Source: Nocardia cyriacigeorgica
GTDB taxonomy: Bacteria; Actinomycetota; Actinomycetes; Mycobacteriales; Mycobacteriaceae
DNA: 64,000 nucleotides
Assembly (NCBI RefSeq): GCF_010868145.1
Contig: NZ_JAAGUY010000004.1
Span: 1 to 64,000 of the forward strand
Direction: 5' to 3'
Shown: positions 27,869-38,015 of the stretch, piece after piece
How the letters are laid out: every line of letters begins with the position of its first letter
Position numbering within the stretch: the stretch's first letter is position 1
Position numbers and translations under genes: made by a program
The notes under the pieces: model-generated
Database searches by the model: none
Seen by the model: only the letters and a program-made list of their open reading frames with translations
What the model was told of the DNA's origin: nothing

Positions 27869-28690
27869 ATGGCTATTCGGGACGTCGTCAGTGCTGACGG
27901 AACAAGCATCGTCTACCGGGTCAGCGGCCCGGCCGAGGGCAGGCCGCTGGTGCTGTTGCACGGCTGGTCGGCGAATCTGCGGTGCTGGGGTCGGGCTGCC
28001 GACGATCTCGCCGAGCGGTACCGGGTGATCGCGGTCGACCTGCGCGGGCACGGGTACTCGGAGGCACCGGAGACCGGCTACGACGACCCGAAGAACTGGG
28101 CCGCCGATCTGGCTGCCGTCCTTGCCGCCGAATCGATCGAGTCGGGCGCGGTGCTGCTCGGCTGGTCCTACGGCGGCATCGCGATCAGCGATTACCTGAC
28201 CGCCTGCGGTACGGCCGCGCTGGCGGGCGTGATCTACACCGGATCGCTGGCCAATATCGGCCCCGACATCCCCGGTGCGGGAGTCGGCCCGGCGATGCAG
28301 ACCGCGATTCCGTCGGTGTTCGAGGAGAGCGCGGGCCGGGCCATGCGCGGATTCGCGGCGTTCGGCAACTCCAATACCGGACCGGGCGCGGACAAGGGCG
28401 CCGACGCCCAGCGTTTGTTCGGCGCGAGCCTGTCGACCCCACCGTTCGTGCGCAAGGCGCTGTTCTATCGCACCGTGGACAACTCCGAGACCCTGCGCAA
28501 CCTCGATATTCCGGTGCTGGTGCTACACGGGACCGCCGACCCGGTGGTGCCGTTCGACAACGGCCGATACATCGCCGAACTGGCCCCGAAATCGCGCACG
28601 TCGTTCTGGGAGGACGCCCAGCACGGCCTGTTCATCGAGGATCGCGAACGCTTCGTCCGCGAGGTCGGCGAGTTCATCGACGACCTCTGA
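27869..28690 (+). CDS. Alpha/beta hydrolase
   Basis: A 273-residue alpha/beta hydrolase with the oxyanion HGWS block (31-34), DLRGHGYSEAP (57-67), the nucleophile motif GWSYGG with Ser100, and the His in DAQHGLFIED near residue 251. The acid is probably in LVLHGTADPVVPF. Similar to non-haem haloperoxidase/esterase-type hydrolases; substrate unknown. It is divergent from the SDR gene with a 168-nt gap and ends 135 nt before mshA. Confidence 0.87.
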   Translation: MAIRDVVSADGTSIVYRVSGPAEGRPLVLLHGWSANLRCWGRAADDLAERYRVIAVDLRGHGYSEAPETGYDDPKNWAADLAAVLAAESIESGAVLLGWSYGGIAISDYLTACGTAALAGVIYTGSLANIGPDIPGAGVGPAMQTAIPSVFEESAGRAMRGFAAFGNSNTGPGADKGADAQRLFGASLSTPPFVRKALFYRTVDNSETLRNLDIPVLVLHGTADPVVPFDNGRYIAELAPKSRTSFWEDAQHGLFIEDRERFVREVGEFIDDL

Positions 28691-28766
28691 ACCACCTGAG
28701 CCGAGCACTGCACGACCCGGGCCCGAGCGTCCGCCTCGGATCGGGTGACCACCCTCACGGCCGCTT

Positions 28767-28782
28767 TGTGATGGCTGTCACT
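28767..28782. promoter_or_regulatory. CRP/GlxR-like site upstream of mshA
   Basis: TGTGA-TGGCTG-TCACT matches the CRP/GlxR consensus TGTGA-N6-TCACA at 9 of 10 fixed positions. It lies 43 nt before the mshA start, where it could overlap the promoter. Confidence 0.45.
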
Positions 28783-28825
28783 CGTCGGGAAGCGGGCGCC
28801 TGAACGCAGCGTTACACCATGCAGT

Positions 28826-30205
28826 ATGGACATCGTGAGTGAACGCCCGGAACCACCGCCCCGTCGGATCGCGGTGTTGTCGGTGCACACCTCACCACTC
28901 GCGCAGCCCGGTACCGGCGATGCGGGCGGCATGAATGTCTACGTGCTGCAGACCGCCATCGAGCTTGCTCGTCGCGGCACCGAGGTGGAGATCTTCACCC
29001 GCGCTACCTCTTCGAATGTTCCGCCGGTGCAGGAAGCCGCGCCGGGCGTGCTGGTGCGCAACGTGGTTGCGGGCCCGTTCGAGGGCCTGGACAAGCACGA
29101 TCTGTCCACCCAGCTGTGCCCGTTCACCGCCGAGGTGCTGCGCCAGGAAGCTCGGCATCTGCCCGGCCACTACGACCTGGTGCACTCGCATTACTGGCTG
29201 TCCGGTCAGGTGGGCTGGCTGGCCCGCGACCGCTGGCGGGTGCCGCTGGTGCATACCGCGCACACCCTCGCGGCGGTGAAGAACGCCGCGCTGGCCGAGG
29301 GCGACTGTCCGGAACCGGCGACCCGCGAGATCGGCGAGAAGCAGGTGATCGCGGAGGCCGACCGCATGGTGGCCAATACCGGTGAGGAGGCGCGTCAGCT
29401 CGTCGAGCTCTATGGCGCCGATACCGACCGCATCGACGTGGTCCCGCCGGGCGCCGATCTGAGCCGCTACTGTCCTGGCGACAAGGCCGCCGCCCGCGCC
29501 GAGTTGGGACTGTCGACCGATGAGCAGGTCGTCGCGTTCATCGGCCGCATCCAGCCGCTGAAGGCTCCCGACGTCCTGGTGCGCGCCGCAGCCGCGGCCC
29601 TGCAACGCGATCCACACCGGAAGCTGCGGGTGCTCATCGTCGGCGGGCCGTCGGGTAGTGGGCTCAAGCGCCCGGATGCTCTCATCGAACTCGCCGCCGA
29701 ACTCGGCATCGCCGATCGGGTGACGTTCCTGCCGCCGCAGTCCGCGGACCGGCTGGTGCAGATCTATCGCGCCGCCGACCTCGTCGCGGTCCCGAGCTAC
29801 AACGAATCCTTCGGCCTGGTCGCGCTGGAGGCGCAGGCCAGCGGCACCCCGGTGCTCGCCGCCGATGTGGGCGGGCTCGGCACCGCGGTCCGCGATCAGC
29901 ACACCGGTCTACTCGTTCCCGGCCACCGCACCGATGATTGGGCCGACGCCCTCACCGGCCTCCTCGACGCACCCGTCAGGCTCGAGCAGATGGGCGCCCG
30001 TGCCGTCGAGCACGCCGCGGAATTCTCCTGGGCGCACACCGCCGACGGCCTGCTGGCCAGTTATTCGGCGGCGCTGTCGCGGTTCGCCGGCGAACGCGCC
30101 GGGCTCGGCGGCATCACCGCCGCCGCGGGCAGGCCCACTATCCTCGGCGACAGTCAGGCCAGATCGCGGGCGCTGTGGCGGCGCCGGACAGGAGCACGCC
30201 GATGA
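28826..30205 (+). CDS. mshA: D-inositol-3-phosphate glycosyltransferase
   Basis: MshA transfers N-acetylglucosamine from UDP-GlcNAc to 1D-myo-inositol-3-phosphate, the first step of mycothiol synthesis. The 459-residue GT4/GT-B enzyme has the N-terminal [55 protein letters not shown] and the retaining-GT signature [21 protein letters not shown]. It corresponds to Rv0486. Its TGA overlaps the next gene's ATG (4 nt), forming a two-gene operon. Confidence 0.95.
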   Translation: MDIVSERPEPPPRRIAVLSVHTSPLAQPGTGDAGGMNVYVLQTAIELARRGTEVEIFTRATSSNVPPVQEAAPGVLVRNVVAGPFEGLDKHDLSTQLCPFTAEVLRQEARHLPGHYDLVHSHYWLSGQVGWLARDRWRVPLVHTAHTLAAVKNAALAEGDCPEPATREIGEKQVIAEADRMVANTGEEARQLVELYGADTDRIDVVPPGADLSRYCPGDKAAARAELGLSTDEQVVAFIGRIQPLKAPDVLVRAAAAALQRDPHRKLRVLIVGGPSGSGLKRPDALIELAAELGIADRVTFLPPQSADRLVQIYRAADLVAVPSYNESFGLVALEAQASGTPVLAADVGGLGTAVRDQHTGLLVPGHRTDDWADALTGLLDAPVRLEQMGARAVEHAAEFSWAHTADGLLASYSAALSRFAGERAGLGGITAAAGRPTILGDSQARSRALWRRRTGARR

Positions 30206-30714
30206 GCCGGGCATCCGAGGCAGCGGCCACCGCGGACGTGATCGACGCGACGCTGGCCGACCGCGAGATCGAATACACCCGGCCCGCCCACGACACCTTC
30301 GTCGTCGTCCTGCCCGGTGAGCGCAAGCTGAAGACCACGCTGATGCTCACCGTCGGCAAGCACGGTGTGCGCATCGAATCGTTCGTCTGCCGCAAGCCCG
30401 ACGAGAACTTCGAGGGCGTCTACAAATACCTGCTTCGCCGCAATCGCAAGCTCTACGGCGTGGCCTACACCCTCGACCGAGTCGGTGACATCTACCTGGT
30501 CGGCCGGATGTCCACGCACGCCGTCATTCCCGACGAGCTCGACCGCATCTTCGGCCAGGTGCTCGAAGCCGTCGACTTCGACTTCAACACCCTGCTCGAA
30601 CTCGGATTCGCCGAATCCATCCGCAAGGAATGGAAATGGCGGGTCTCGCGCGGGGAATCATTGAAAAACCTGCGCGCGTTCGAGCATCTCATCGAGGAGT
30701 CTCCCGACACCTGA
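30202..30714 (+). CDS. YbjN-domain protein
   Basis: A 170-residue YbjN-fold protein (Rv0487 equivalent), related to type III secretion chaperone folds. Blocks include [45 protein letters not shown] and [17 protein letters not shown]. Its start overlaps mshA by 4 nt, a pairing conserved in mycolic-acid bacteria, so a role in mycothiol supply or MshA control is plausible but unproven. Confidence 0.87.
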   Translation: MSRASEAAATADVIDATLADREIEYTRPAHDTFVVVLPGERKLKTTLMLTVGKHGVRIESFVCRKPDENFEGVYKYLLRRNRKLYGVAYTLDRVGDIYLVGRMSTHAVIPDELDRIFGQVLEAVDFDFNTLLELGFAESIRKEWKWRVSRGESLKNLRAFEHLIEESPDT

Positions 30715-30724
30715 ACCGACCGGG

Positions 30725-31966
30725 TCAGCGCCCGCCCGCCGGTTGCGGGGGTACCGGGGTCGCGGAGACCGTCGTCGCGGGCTTGCCGGTGAGCGCCGAC
30801 ATCGACTTCCACGTCGCCCAATCGATGGTCCAGTCGTAGAGATCGCCATCCGCGGCCGAGAGTTCGATCCTGGTGCCGGTGACCTCGACGGGATCGCCGT
30901 AGCGCGCGGTCGGGAAATACGCCTCCGCATCGCCGGGTGAGAGGTTGATGCAGCCATTGGTGACATTGGCCGCGCCCTGTGCCGATAGCGACGCCGGGTT
31001 GGCATGAATGAATTCGCCGTTGTTGGAGATGCGCACGGCCCAGCGTTCACGAACGTTCTCGTAGTACGGCGGATTCGACATCATGAAGTCCTCGTACTTC
31101 TCGGTCACCACATGGATGCCCGAGCGGGTGACATTGCGCGCCTCGTTGCCCTCGCCGTAGCTGACCGGGAAATCGAAGACGACGGCACCGTCGCGCACCA
31201 CCTGCATGCGGTGGCTCGGCGCATCGGCCTTGACGATCTGCGCCCGTCCGATGGTGAAGTCGGAGGTGATGTCGGAGTCGCCGTAGGTGCCGTTGCCGAG
31301 GTCGAGGCCATAGAGCATGGCCGAGACATGCACGGTGGTGCCGGGCGCCCAGTACTCCTTGGGGCGCCAGTGCAGCCGGGAGCCACCGTTGTCGTCGGGG
31401 AACCAGGCCCACGCGCCTTCGGTGGGCGGATCGGTGGTGACGGTGAGCGCCTTCTCCACCGCGGCCTTGTTCTGCACCGACCCCTTGAATTGCAGGATGA
31501 TCGGCGCGGCGATACCGACTTCCTGACCGTCGCCGATATTGAGCGTGGCCGGGACGGTCGCCTTCGGAGCGAGCGTGCTGAAGGTGCCGTCGATGGGGAC
31601 GGGTTTGCCGTCGGTGCCGATCGCGGTGCCGGTCCAGGTGTAGGACGAGTCGTAGCCCAGCGGTTCGGTGGTGCGGTAGCTGCGCTTGTCCGGTGACACC
31701 TCGCCCGTGACCTGCTTGCCGTTGGCGTTGGTCAGGGCGATCTGATTGATGGTGCCGTTCTCGACGGTCACCGAAACGGGGGCGGTCGGGCTGACGTCGG
31801 CGGCATCGTCGTCCGGTGTCATGGTGACCGAGGCGATCGGATCGTCGGCAGCCGGTCCGGAACCCGCACCCCGGTCGATCGTGCACCCGGCGACCAGCGC
31901 CACCACCGCGAGCAGCACGCCCGCCACAGCGACAGCCGGCCGGAACGTGTCTGGTCGGTTGCTCAC
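30725..31966 (-). CDS. Lipoprotein L,D-transpeptidase (LprQ/LdtMt5-like)
   Basis: Cell-wall enzyme expected to form 3-3 peptidoglycan cross-links. From the GTG at 31966 the 413-residue protein starts with a lipoprotein signal ending VALVAGC (lipidated Cys28). Ig-like domains follow, then the YkuD domain with [11 protein letters not shown] and the catalytic Cys339 in TNGCINLS. Most family members have SHGC; TNGC is, as I recall, shared with M. tuberculosis LdtMt5 (Rv0483). The Trp-rich C-terminal extension ([11 protein letters not shown]) is also typical. It is convergent with ybjN (10-nt gap) and lies beside murB. Confidence 0.9.
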   Translation of the reverse strand: MSNRPDTFRPAVAVAGVLLAVVALVAGCTIDRGAGSGPAADDPIASVTMTPDDDAADVSPTAPVSVTVENGTINQIALTNANGKQVTGEVSPDKRSYRTTEPLGYDSSYTWTGTAIGTDGKPVPIDGTFSTLAPKATVPATLNIGDGQEVGIAAPIILQFKGSVQNKAAVEKALTVTTDPPTEGAWAWFPDDNGGSRLHWRPKEYWAPGTTVHVSAMLYGLDLGNGTYGDSDITSDFTIGRAQIVKADAPSHRMQVVRDGAVVFDFPVSYGEGNEARNVTRSGIHVVTEKYEDFMMSNPPYYENVRERWAVRISNNGEFIHANPASLSAQGAANVTNGCINLSPGDAEAYFPTARYGDPVEVTGTRIELSAADGDLYDWTIDWATWKSMSALTGKPATTVSATPVPPQPAGGR

Positions 31967-32119
31967 TCCATCGAATCTACGCTCGGCAAACCGCCCGCCC
32001 GACCACACCCGCGCCGGATCGCCTGCGTACGGGTGTGTGATCGACCACGTCGGCGGGAAAGTTTGCTACCGGCAAACCAGCGCGACAGCAATCTGTCAGC
32101 TATCGACCCGGGTGAGCTG

Positions 32120-33226
<1,107 letters not shown>

Positions 33227-33250
33227 AGCCAGACGGTAGCGTGTCCGACC

Positions 33251-33736
33251 ATGGCTACACCCCTGGCGTATACGGCCCGCTACACCCATCCGGTCGCTGC
33301 CGTGCGCGCGGCGTTCGGCGACGAGCAGTACTGGAAGGACCGGATCGCGGCCGTCGGCGGGCCGAATGCCCGGCTGGAGTCGGTCACCGTCGAGGGTGAA
33401 CAGGTGCACGTCGAGGTGGTGCAGGCCATCGCCGCCGAACTGCTGCCCGCAGCGATCACCGCGGTTCGCCCCGGTGACCTGATCATTCCGCGTACCGAGA
33501 GCTGGACCGGCAATTCCGCCACGTTCGAGGCCCGCGTGGAGGGTGCGCCCGCTGAAGTCCGCGGGACGATAACCCTCAGCGATGTCGACGCGGGCGCTAC
33601 CGCTGTGGTCGACGGCGGGATCGAGGTCAAGGTTCCACTGTTCGGCGGCAAGATCGAGGCCGCGATCGCCGAACGCCTCACCGAACTGCTGGCCGAGGAG
33701 ACCGAGTTCACCAACGCTTGGCTCTCCGAGAACTGA
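33251..33736 (+). CDS. DUF2505 family protein
   Basis: A 161-residue START-like/SRPBCC-fold protein: [31 protein letters not shown] at the N-terminus, [30 protein letters not shown] in the middle, and a final amphipathic helix [22 protein letters not shown]2505 proteins are restricted to Actinobacteria and probably bind a lipid-like ligand; function is unknown. The start is 25 nt from the murB start on the other strand. The next gene is a paralogue. Confidence 0.85.
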   Translation: MATPLAYTARYTHPVAAVRAAFGDEQYWKDRIAAVGGPNARLESVTVEGEQVHVEVVQAIAAELLPAAITAVRPGDLIIPRTESWTGNSATFEARVEGAPAEVRGTITLSDVDAGATAVVDGGIEVKVPLFGGKIEAAIAERLTELLAEETEFTNAWLSEN

Positions 33737-33840
33737 CGCGCTGCGACGCCGACGGCGTCGCCGGGGACCGGTGTGTGGCCGGTCCCTTCTTCCACCGCCC
33801 GGCGATGCCGTGGCAACCGGTCCCGGTAACGTAATCGCCC

Positions 33841-34356
33841 ATGGCTCGACGACTGGACTACTCCGCCCGCTACCCGCTGCACACCACCAAAGAGCTGTAC
33901 GCGGCGCTGTCGAACCGGGATTACTGGGAGGCCCGGATCGAGGAGATGCGGAAGTACTCCCCCAACGACGTGGTCAGCCTCGAATCCGATGACGACGGGA
34001 TCGAGGTGGTACTGCACCACATCCTGCCGCGCGACACTCTGCCCGAGATCGCGCAGACGGTGATCCGCAAGGACATGGTGATCACGCGTAAGGAAAGCTA
34101 CGGTCCGTTCGGACCCGAGGTCACCGGAAAATACTCCGCCTCCATCCCCGCGGGCCCTGGCAGCCTCACCGGAACCATGCACCTGTTCCCCACCGAGACC
34201 GGCTGCACCATGCGCTTCTCCTCCGAGGCGAAGGTGTTCATCCCGATGGTCGGCCCGCGCCTCGAGCAACTGATGCTGGTCAACCTCGTCGACCTGTTCC
34301 GTGCCGAGGCCGAGGTGACCCAGACGTGGTTGGAAGAGCAAAACCCCACGCAATAG
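33841..34356 (+). CDS. DUF2505 family protein (second copy)
   Basis: A 171-residue paralogue of the preceding gene. It has [62 protein letters not shown], and a C-terminal helix ending [10 protein letters not shown], parallel to FTNAWLSEN in copy one. Similarity is clear in layout but low in sequence, so the duplication is old. Relatives sit next to murB in mycobacteria. The 104-nt spacer between copies shows no element I could recognise. Confidence 0.85.
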   Translation: MARRLDYSARYPLHTTKELYAALSNRDYWEARIEEMRKYSPNDVVSLESDDDGIEVVLHHILPRDTLPEIAQTVIRKDMVITRKESYGPFGPEVTGKYSASIPAGPGSLTGTMHLFPTETGCTMRFSSEAKVFIPMVGPRLEQLMLVNLVDLFRAEAEVTQTWLEEQNPTQ

Positions 34357-34358
34357 GC

Positions 34359-35111
34359 GTGATCACTCGCGGCACCACCGGCGTCAACCGGTTGCGTCGC
34401 AGTGACCGCTGGCTGATCAACGACGACCTGGTCACCGCAAGGCTCGGCGCGGCCACCGACCCGCTGGTGGTCGATCTCGGCTACGGCGCGAGCCCGTGGA
34501 CGACCTTCGAGCTGGCCGAACGACTGCGGACGATACGGCCGGACGTGCGCGTGGTCGGTCTGGAGATCGACCCGGAGCGCGTGGTGCACGGACGCGACGG
34601 CGTGAGTTTCGCCCGCGGTGGTTTCGAACTCGCCGGACTGCGACCGGTGCTGGTCCGCGCGTTCAACGTCTTGCGCCAGTACCCGGAATCGGCCGTCCCC
34701 GACGCCTGGTCGACGATCCTGTCCGGTCTGGCCCCCGGCGGCCTGCTGGTCGACGGCACCTGCGACGAGCTCGGGCGACGGAGTGCATGGGTGCTGCTTG
34801 ACCGCGCCGGCCCGCTGTCGCTCACCCTGGCCTGGGACCCGTTCACCGTCGAGCGTCCTTCCGATATCGCCGAACGTCTCCCGAAGGTGTTGATCCACCG
34901 CAACATTCCCGGCGAAGGCGTGCACGCGCTGCTCACCGCCGCCGACCGCGCCTGGTCGCATGCCGCGGCGCTGGCACCGTTCGGCCCGCGCGTGCGCTGG
35001 CGGGCCGCCGCGAAACTACTGCGCGAGCAGGGCTTTCCGGTCCGGGACTATCGCAGGCGGATGCGCGACAACGTGTTGTCGGTGCCGTGGCAGACGGTCG
35101 CACCGTCGTAG
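34359..35111 (+). CDS. Class I SAM-dependent methyltransferase-like protein
   Basis: About 250 residues. PLVVDLGYGASPWTTFELAERL is the SAM-binding motif I region and VRVVGLEIDPERV is motif II with the acidic ribose ligand. LAPGGLLVDGTCDE resembles the post-motif strand. The C-terminus is basic (RDYRRRMRDN). The GTG at 34359 begins 3 nt after the DUF2505 stop; a GTG at 34326 overlapping that gene is possible and has a GAGG site. Substrate unknown; the conserved Gly-Tyr in motif I is atypical of common families. Confidence 0.75.
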   Translation: MITRGTTGVNRLRRSDRWLINDDLVTARLGAATDPLVVDLGYGASPWTTFELAERLRTIRPDVRVVGLEIDPERVVHGRDGVSFARGGFELAGLRPVLVRAFNVLRQYPESAVPDAWSTILSGLAPGGLLVDGTCDELGRRSAWVLLDRAGPLSLTLAWDPFTVERPSDIAERLPKVLIHRNIPGEGVHALLTAADRAWSHAAALAPFGPRVRWRAAAKLLREQGFPVRDYRRRMRDNVLSVPWQTVAPS

Positions 35112-35124
35112 CACAGGGACCGGA

Positions 35125-35766
35125 TCAGCCTGCGGCGAGTGCGCGCCGGACCCGCACCGTCGCCCAGGTGCCGAGAGTTTCCCCCGCCGCACGGATCTCG
35201 TCGGCATCGCAACGGTGAATGGCGAGCGCATCGGCAACCACCTCGTCCAGCGCCGACTGAGCGATATCGGATTCGGCGAGATCGAGCACCGTGCGTACGG
35301 GTGTGGTCACCAGAAACGGGCCGGCCGATTCGAGGTCGGCGCTCGGTAGCCGCCTGCGCAGCACCACCACCCGCTGAGTGACCGGCGGACGACCGGCGGC
35401 CGCGGACAGATGCAGGAAGTTCGGATGCAACCGCCCGATCCCGTGCAGATCCGCGGCACTCTGATGCGATACCGCCACCGCACCGTCGAACCAGGCCGCC
35501 CACATCGCGCATTCGTCCAGGGGACCCTCCGGCCAATTCGCCATCCGCAGCATGCCGACGCCGGTCCTGGTCACCGAGCCGTTGCCGAGGCAGGCACGCA
35601 CGCGATCGGCGCAACCGGTGCGCAACACCTGACGGGTGGTGAAGAAGCCTGCGTGACGCCCGGCCAGCCGGCACAACACCCGCCAGCCGCGACCGGAATC
35701 CCCGCTTGCGGGCGCGAGAGGATCGGGAAGGAAACCAGGACTGCGCCTCGCCGCTTCACCGGCCAT
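35125..35766 (-). CDS. AbiEi-like antitoxin-family protein without partner
   Basis: A 213-residue protein resembling stand-alone actinobacterial AbiEi-family proteins. The N-terminal winged-helix-like part has LAGRHAGFFTTRQVLRTGCADRVRACL. A central block follows with VSHQSAADLHGIG. The characteristic VTTPVRTVLDLAES (about 170) sits in the C-terminal part. No AbiEii nucleotidyltransferase lies beside it, so a classical type IV toxin-antitoxin pair is not supported. The start at 35766 is an ATG; the frame continues upstream without support. Confidence 0.6.
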   Translation of the reverse strand: MAGEAARRSPGFLPDPLAPASGDSGRGWRVLCRLAGRHAGFFTTRQVLRTGCADRVRACLGNGSVTRTGVGMLRMANWPEGPLDECAMWAAWFDGAVAVSHQSAADLHGIGRLHPNFLHLSAAAGRPPVTQRVVVLRRRLPSADLESAGPFLVTTPVRTVLDLAESDIAQSALDEVVADALAIHRCDADEIRAAGETLGTWATVRVRRALAAG

Positions 35767-35789
35767 GGGAACCAGGCTACCGGGCAATC

Positions 35790-35807
35790 TTGTGGCACAT
35801 GTCACAA
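35790..35807. promoter_or_regulatory. CRP/GlxR- or Rex-like palindrome
   Basis: TTGTG-GCACATGT-CACAA fits both TTGTG-N8-CACAA (Rex) and TGTG(A)-N6-TCACA (CRP/GlxR, one mismatch). It lies between the divergent AbiEi-like (35766) and DUF2993 (35885) genes. The centre GCACATGT differs from the rex-upstream site, and no redox gene is adjacent, so CRP/GlxR is somewhat favoured. Confidence 0.4.
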
Positions 35808-35884
35808 TCAGTGCGGCTCGCCTACAAGACATCCCTCACCGCACCCTCAGAGCCGACACAGAAACGTCGGGAAGAATCTGCTGC

Positions 35885-36610
35885 ATGCCCACGAAGATCC
35901 GCTCCGCACTGACGGTCAGTCGCCGCACCCTGGTGATCGCCCTGATCGCGGTGACCGCGTTGCTGGCCACCGTGCTGGTCGGCGGTGAGGCGTATGCGCG
36001 CCATGCGGTCTCGAGCTGTGTCAGCAGCCAGTTCGAGAAGGAGATGGGCTCCAAGATCGACGTCGGGTTCGGCGTCAAGCCGATGCTGGTGACCTGGGTC
36101 GACGGCAAGCTGCCCGAGGTGAACGTCAACAGTGACGACGTGAAGTTCGGCCCGGCCGTCGGCATGCGGGTGCATGCGAAGTTCCATGACATCGAGGTCA
36201 CCGACAACGGCCGCGGCGGCGCCGCGATCGGTCGCTCCACCGCCGACGTCACCTGGAGCAACGACGGCATCCGCCGGACTCTCGGCGGACTGGTGAGCGA
36301 TGTCAGCTCCTCCTCCGCCGACGGCAAACTGACCATGGATGTGCTCGGCGGCCTCGCCCAGGTAGCGGTGCAGCCGCGGATCGCCGATGGCACCGTGCAG
36401 GTCGATATCGAATCCGCTCATGTGCTCGGCATCGGTTTGCCCACAGACCTGGTCCAGGACATCGCCGATCTGCTGTCGCAGAGCCTGCAGGTCTACCCGT
36501 TCGAGATGCAGCCGACCGGCCTCGAGGTAACCGACGACGGCCTCCGGGTGCAGCTGGCCGGCGGCCCTGCCGAGCTGCCCGCCGGGAACGAAGGCAGCTC
36601 GTCCTGCTGA
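35885..36610 (+). CDS. DUF2993 (LmeA-like) secreted/anchored protein
   Basis: A 241-residue protein with one N-terminal membrane segment (TLVIALIAVTALLATVLVGG) and an extracytoplasmic TULIP-like domain: ARHAVSSCVSSQFEKEMGSKIDVGFG, VNVNSDDVKFGP, VQVDIESAHVLGIGLP, LEVTDDGLRVQLAGG. LmeA of mycobacteria, from this family, binds phospholipid and affects lipomannan elongation; a similar envelope role is possible. A GGGAAG site precedes the ATG. Confidence 0.82.
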   Translation: MPTKIRSALTVSRRTLVIALIAVTALLATVLVGGEAYARHAVSSCVSSQFEKEMGSKIDVGFGVKPMLVTWVDGKLPEVNVNSDDVKFGPAVGMRVHAKFHDIEVTDNGRGGAAIGRSTADVTWSNDGIRRTLGGLVSDVSSSSADGKLTMDVLGGLAQVAVQPRIADGTVQVDIESAHVLGIGLPTDLVQDIADLLSQSLQVYPFEMQPTGLEVTDDGLRVQLAGGPAELPAGNEGSSSC

Positions 36611-36657
36611 GCGACGCGGCCGCGCACCGATGCCGCATCAGCGCTGCGCACCTGCGT

Positions 36658-37326
36658 TCAGACCGCGAAACCCTCCAGTACCGCACGGGATTTGGACAAG
36701 CCGAGACGGGTGGCGCCCGCCGCGATGAGTTCGGCGGCCGCCGCCGCGGTGCGGATACCACCGCTGGCCTTGACGCCGAGCCGTCCGCCGACGGTCTCCG
36801 CCATCAGCTCGACCGCATGCACGCTGGCACCGCCGGCAGGATGAAATCCCGTGGAGGTCTTCACGAAATCGGCGCCCGCCCGTTCGGCGGCCCGGCAGAC
36901 CTGCACGATCGCCTCGTCCGGCAACGCGGCGGATTCGATGATCACCTTCAGCAGCGCCCGATCCCCGACTGCTTCACGCACCGTCACGACATCGGCGAGC
37001 ACGGCCGTGTATTCGCCCGCGACGGCGGCACCGACGTCGATGACCATATCCACCTCGGCCGCGCCCTGATCGACGGCGAGCCTGGCCTCGGCACCCTTGA
37101 CGAGCGAATGATGTTTGCCGGATGGGAATCCCGCGACGGTGGCCACCGCGAGTCCCGGCGCCCGCACCGGCAACATCGACGGCGACACACAGATCGCGTA
37201 CACGCCGAGCTCGCGGGCCTCGCGCACCAACTCCGCCACATCGTCGGCGGTCGCCTCCGGCGCCAGCAGGGTGTGGTCGATCATGTCGGCCACTTCGGCA
37301 CGGGTCAGCGACGCGGAATCTGGCAT
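36658..37326 (-). CDS. deoC: Deoxyribose-phosphate aldolase
   Basis: Cleaves 2-deoxyribose-5-phosphate to glyceraldehyde-3-phosphate and acetaldehyde in deoxynucleoside catabolism. The 222-residue TIM-barrel enzyme has [11 protein letters not shown] (17-27), [17 protein letters not shown] (61-77), [10 protein letters not shown] (91-100) and the Schiff-base Lys156 in DFVKTSTGF, with VKASGGIRT near the end. It is the equivalent of Rv0478. The start at 37326 matches the family N-terminus; six extra codons upstream are open. Confidence 0.95.
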   Translation of the reverse strand: MPDSASLTRAEVADMIDHTLLAPEATADDVAELVREARELGVYAICVSPSMLPVRAPGLAVATVAGFPSGKHHSLVKGAEARLAVDQGAAEVDMVIDVGAAVAGEYTAVLADVVTVREAVGDRALLKVIIESAALPDEAIVQVCRAAERAGADFVKTSTGFHPAGGASVHAVELMAETVGGRLGVKASGGIRTAAAAAELIAAGATRLGLSKSRAVLEGFAV

Positions 37327-37433
37327 GGGCAAAGTCTGGCACATCGGCGCAGCGCCCCGCCCCGGGCAGGAATCGGATTGCGCGCCAGGGACAGTTCACG
37401 CACACTTCTACTGGTCGCGAAGAGAGGACAACC

Positions 37434-37955
37434 GTGCTGATCCGACGCGAACGCGCCGGCGACACCGACGCCATCGCCGCAGTCCACCGCAGCGCCTTCG
37501 GCCCGCAGTACTCCGGCCGAGACGCCGAAGAACCCCCCGAAGTCGATCTCGTCGAGCGCCTGCGCAGCGATGCCGGCTGGATACCGACGCTGTCGATGGT
37601 CGCGGTGGAGCACGATGCCGTCATCGGACACGTCTGCCTGACCCGCGCGGCCGTCGGTCCTTTCCCGGTGCTCGCCCTCGGCCCGATCGGAGTGCTCGGC
37701 GACCATCAGGGCGATGGTGTCGGCGCGGCGCTCATGCACGCCGTGATCGGCGCCGCCGACGCACTGGACGAGCCGCTCATCGGCCTGGTCGGCCATCTCG
37801 ACTACTACCCGCGCTTCGGCTTCGTCCCCGGCACCCGCGTCGGCATCGCGCCCGACGAGCCGAGCTGGGCGAGCCACTTCCAGGTCCGCGCACTCACCGC
37901 GTACGACGCGCAGATCCTCGGCGAGTTCCACTACGCGGAACCGTTCTACAGCTGA
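37434..37955 (+). CDS. GNAT-family N-acetyltransferase
   Basis: A 173-residue YhbS-like GNAT protein: LIRRERAGDTDAIAAVHRSAF at the N-terminus, the acetyl-CoA loop in LGVLGDHQGDGVGAALMHAVI (motif A, here HQGDGVG), and GLVGHLDYYPRFGFVPG. The GTG start is preceded by AGAGAGGACAACC. Substrate unknown. It ends 60 nt before purU on the same strand, so cotranscription is possible. Confidence 0.87.
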   Translation: MLIRRERAGDTDAIAAVHRSAFGPQYSGRDAEEPPEVDLVERLRSDAGWIPTLSMVAVEHDAVIGHVCLTRAAVGPFPVLALGPIGVLGDHQGDGVGAALMHAVIGAADALDEPLIGLVGHLDYYPRFGFVPGTRVGIAPDEPSWASHFQVRALTAYDAQILGEFHYAEPFYS

Positions 37956-37980
37956 TTACCGATGAGGTGGCGCACTCGGT

Positions 37981-38003
37981 GCGGGTGAGACTTTCTCACC
38001 TGC
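37981..38003 (+). promoter_or_regulatory. Hairpin/palindrome in the purU leader
   Basis: GCGGGTGAGA-CTT-TCTCACCTGC pairs over 10 bp with one G-U and ends 2 nt before the GAGGA ribosome-binding site. It could act as an operator or control translation initiation. It is too small for a metabolite riboswitch. Confidence 0.4.
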
Positions 38004-38015
38004 GAGGATGGGCGC

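Noticed and set aside
35125..35766. Complete type IV toxin-antitoxin system
   Set aside because: Only the AbiEi-like half is present; neither neighbour is a nucleotidyltransferase toxin.
37956..38015. Glycine or ZTP riboswitch before purU
   Set aside because: Only 60 nt separate purU from the preceding gene, and the conserved riboswitch core sequences are not seen; only one simple hairpin is present.
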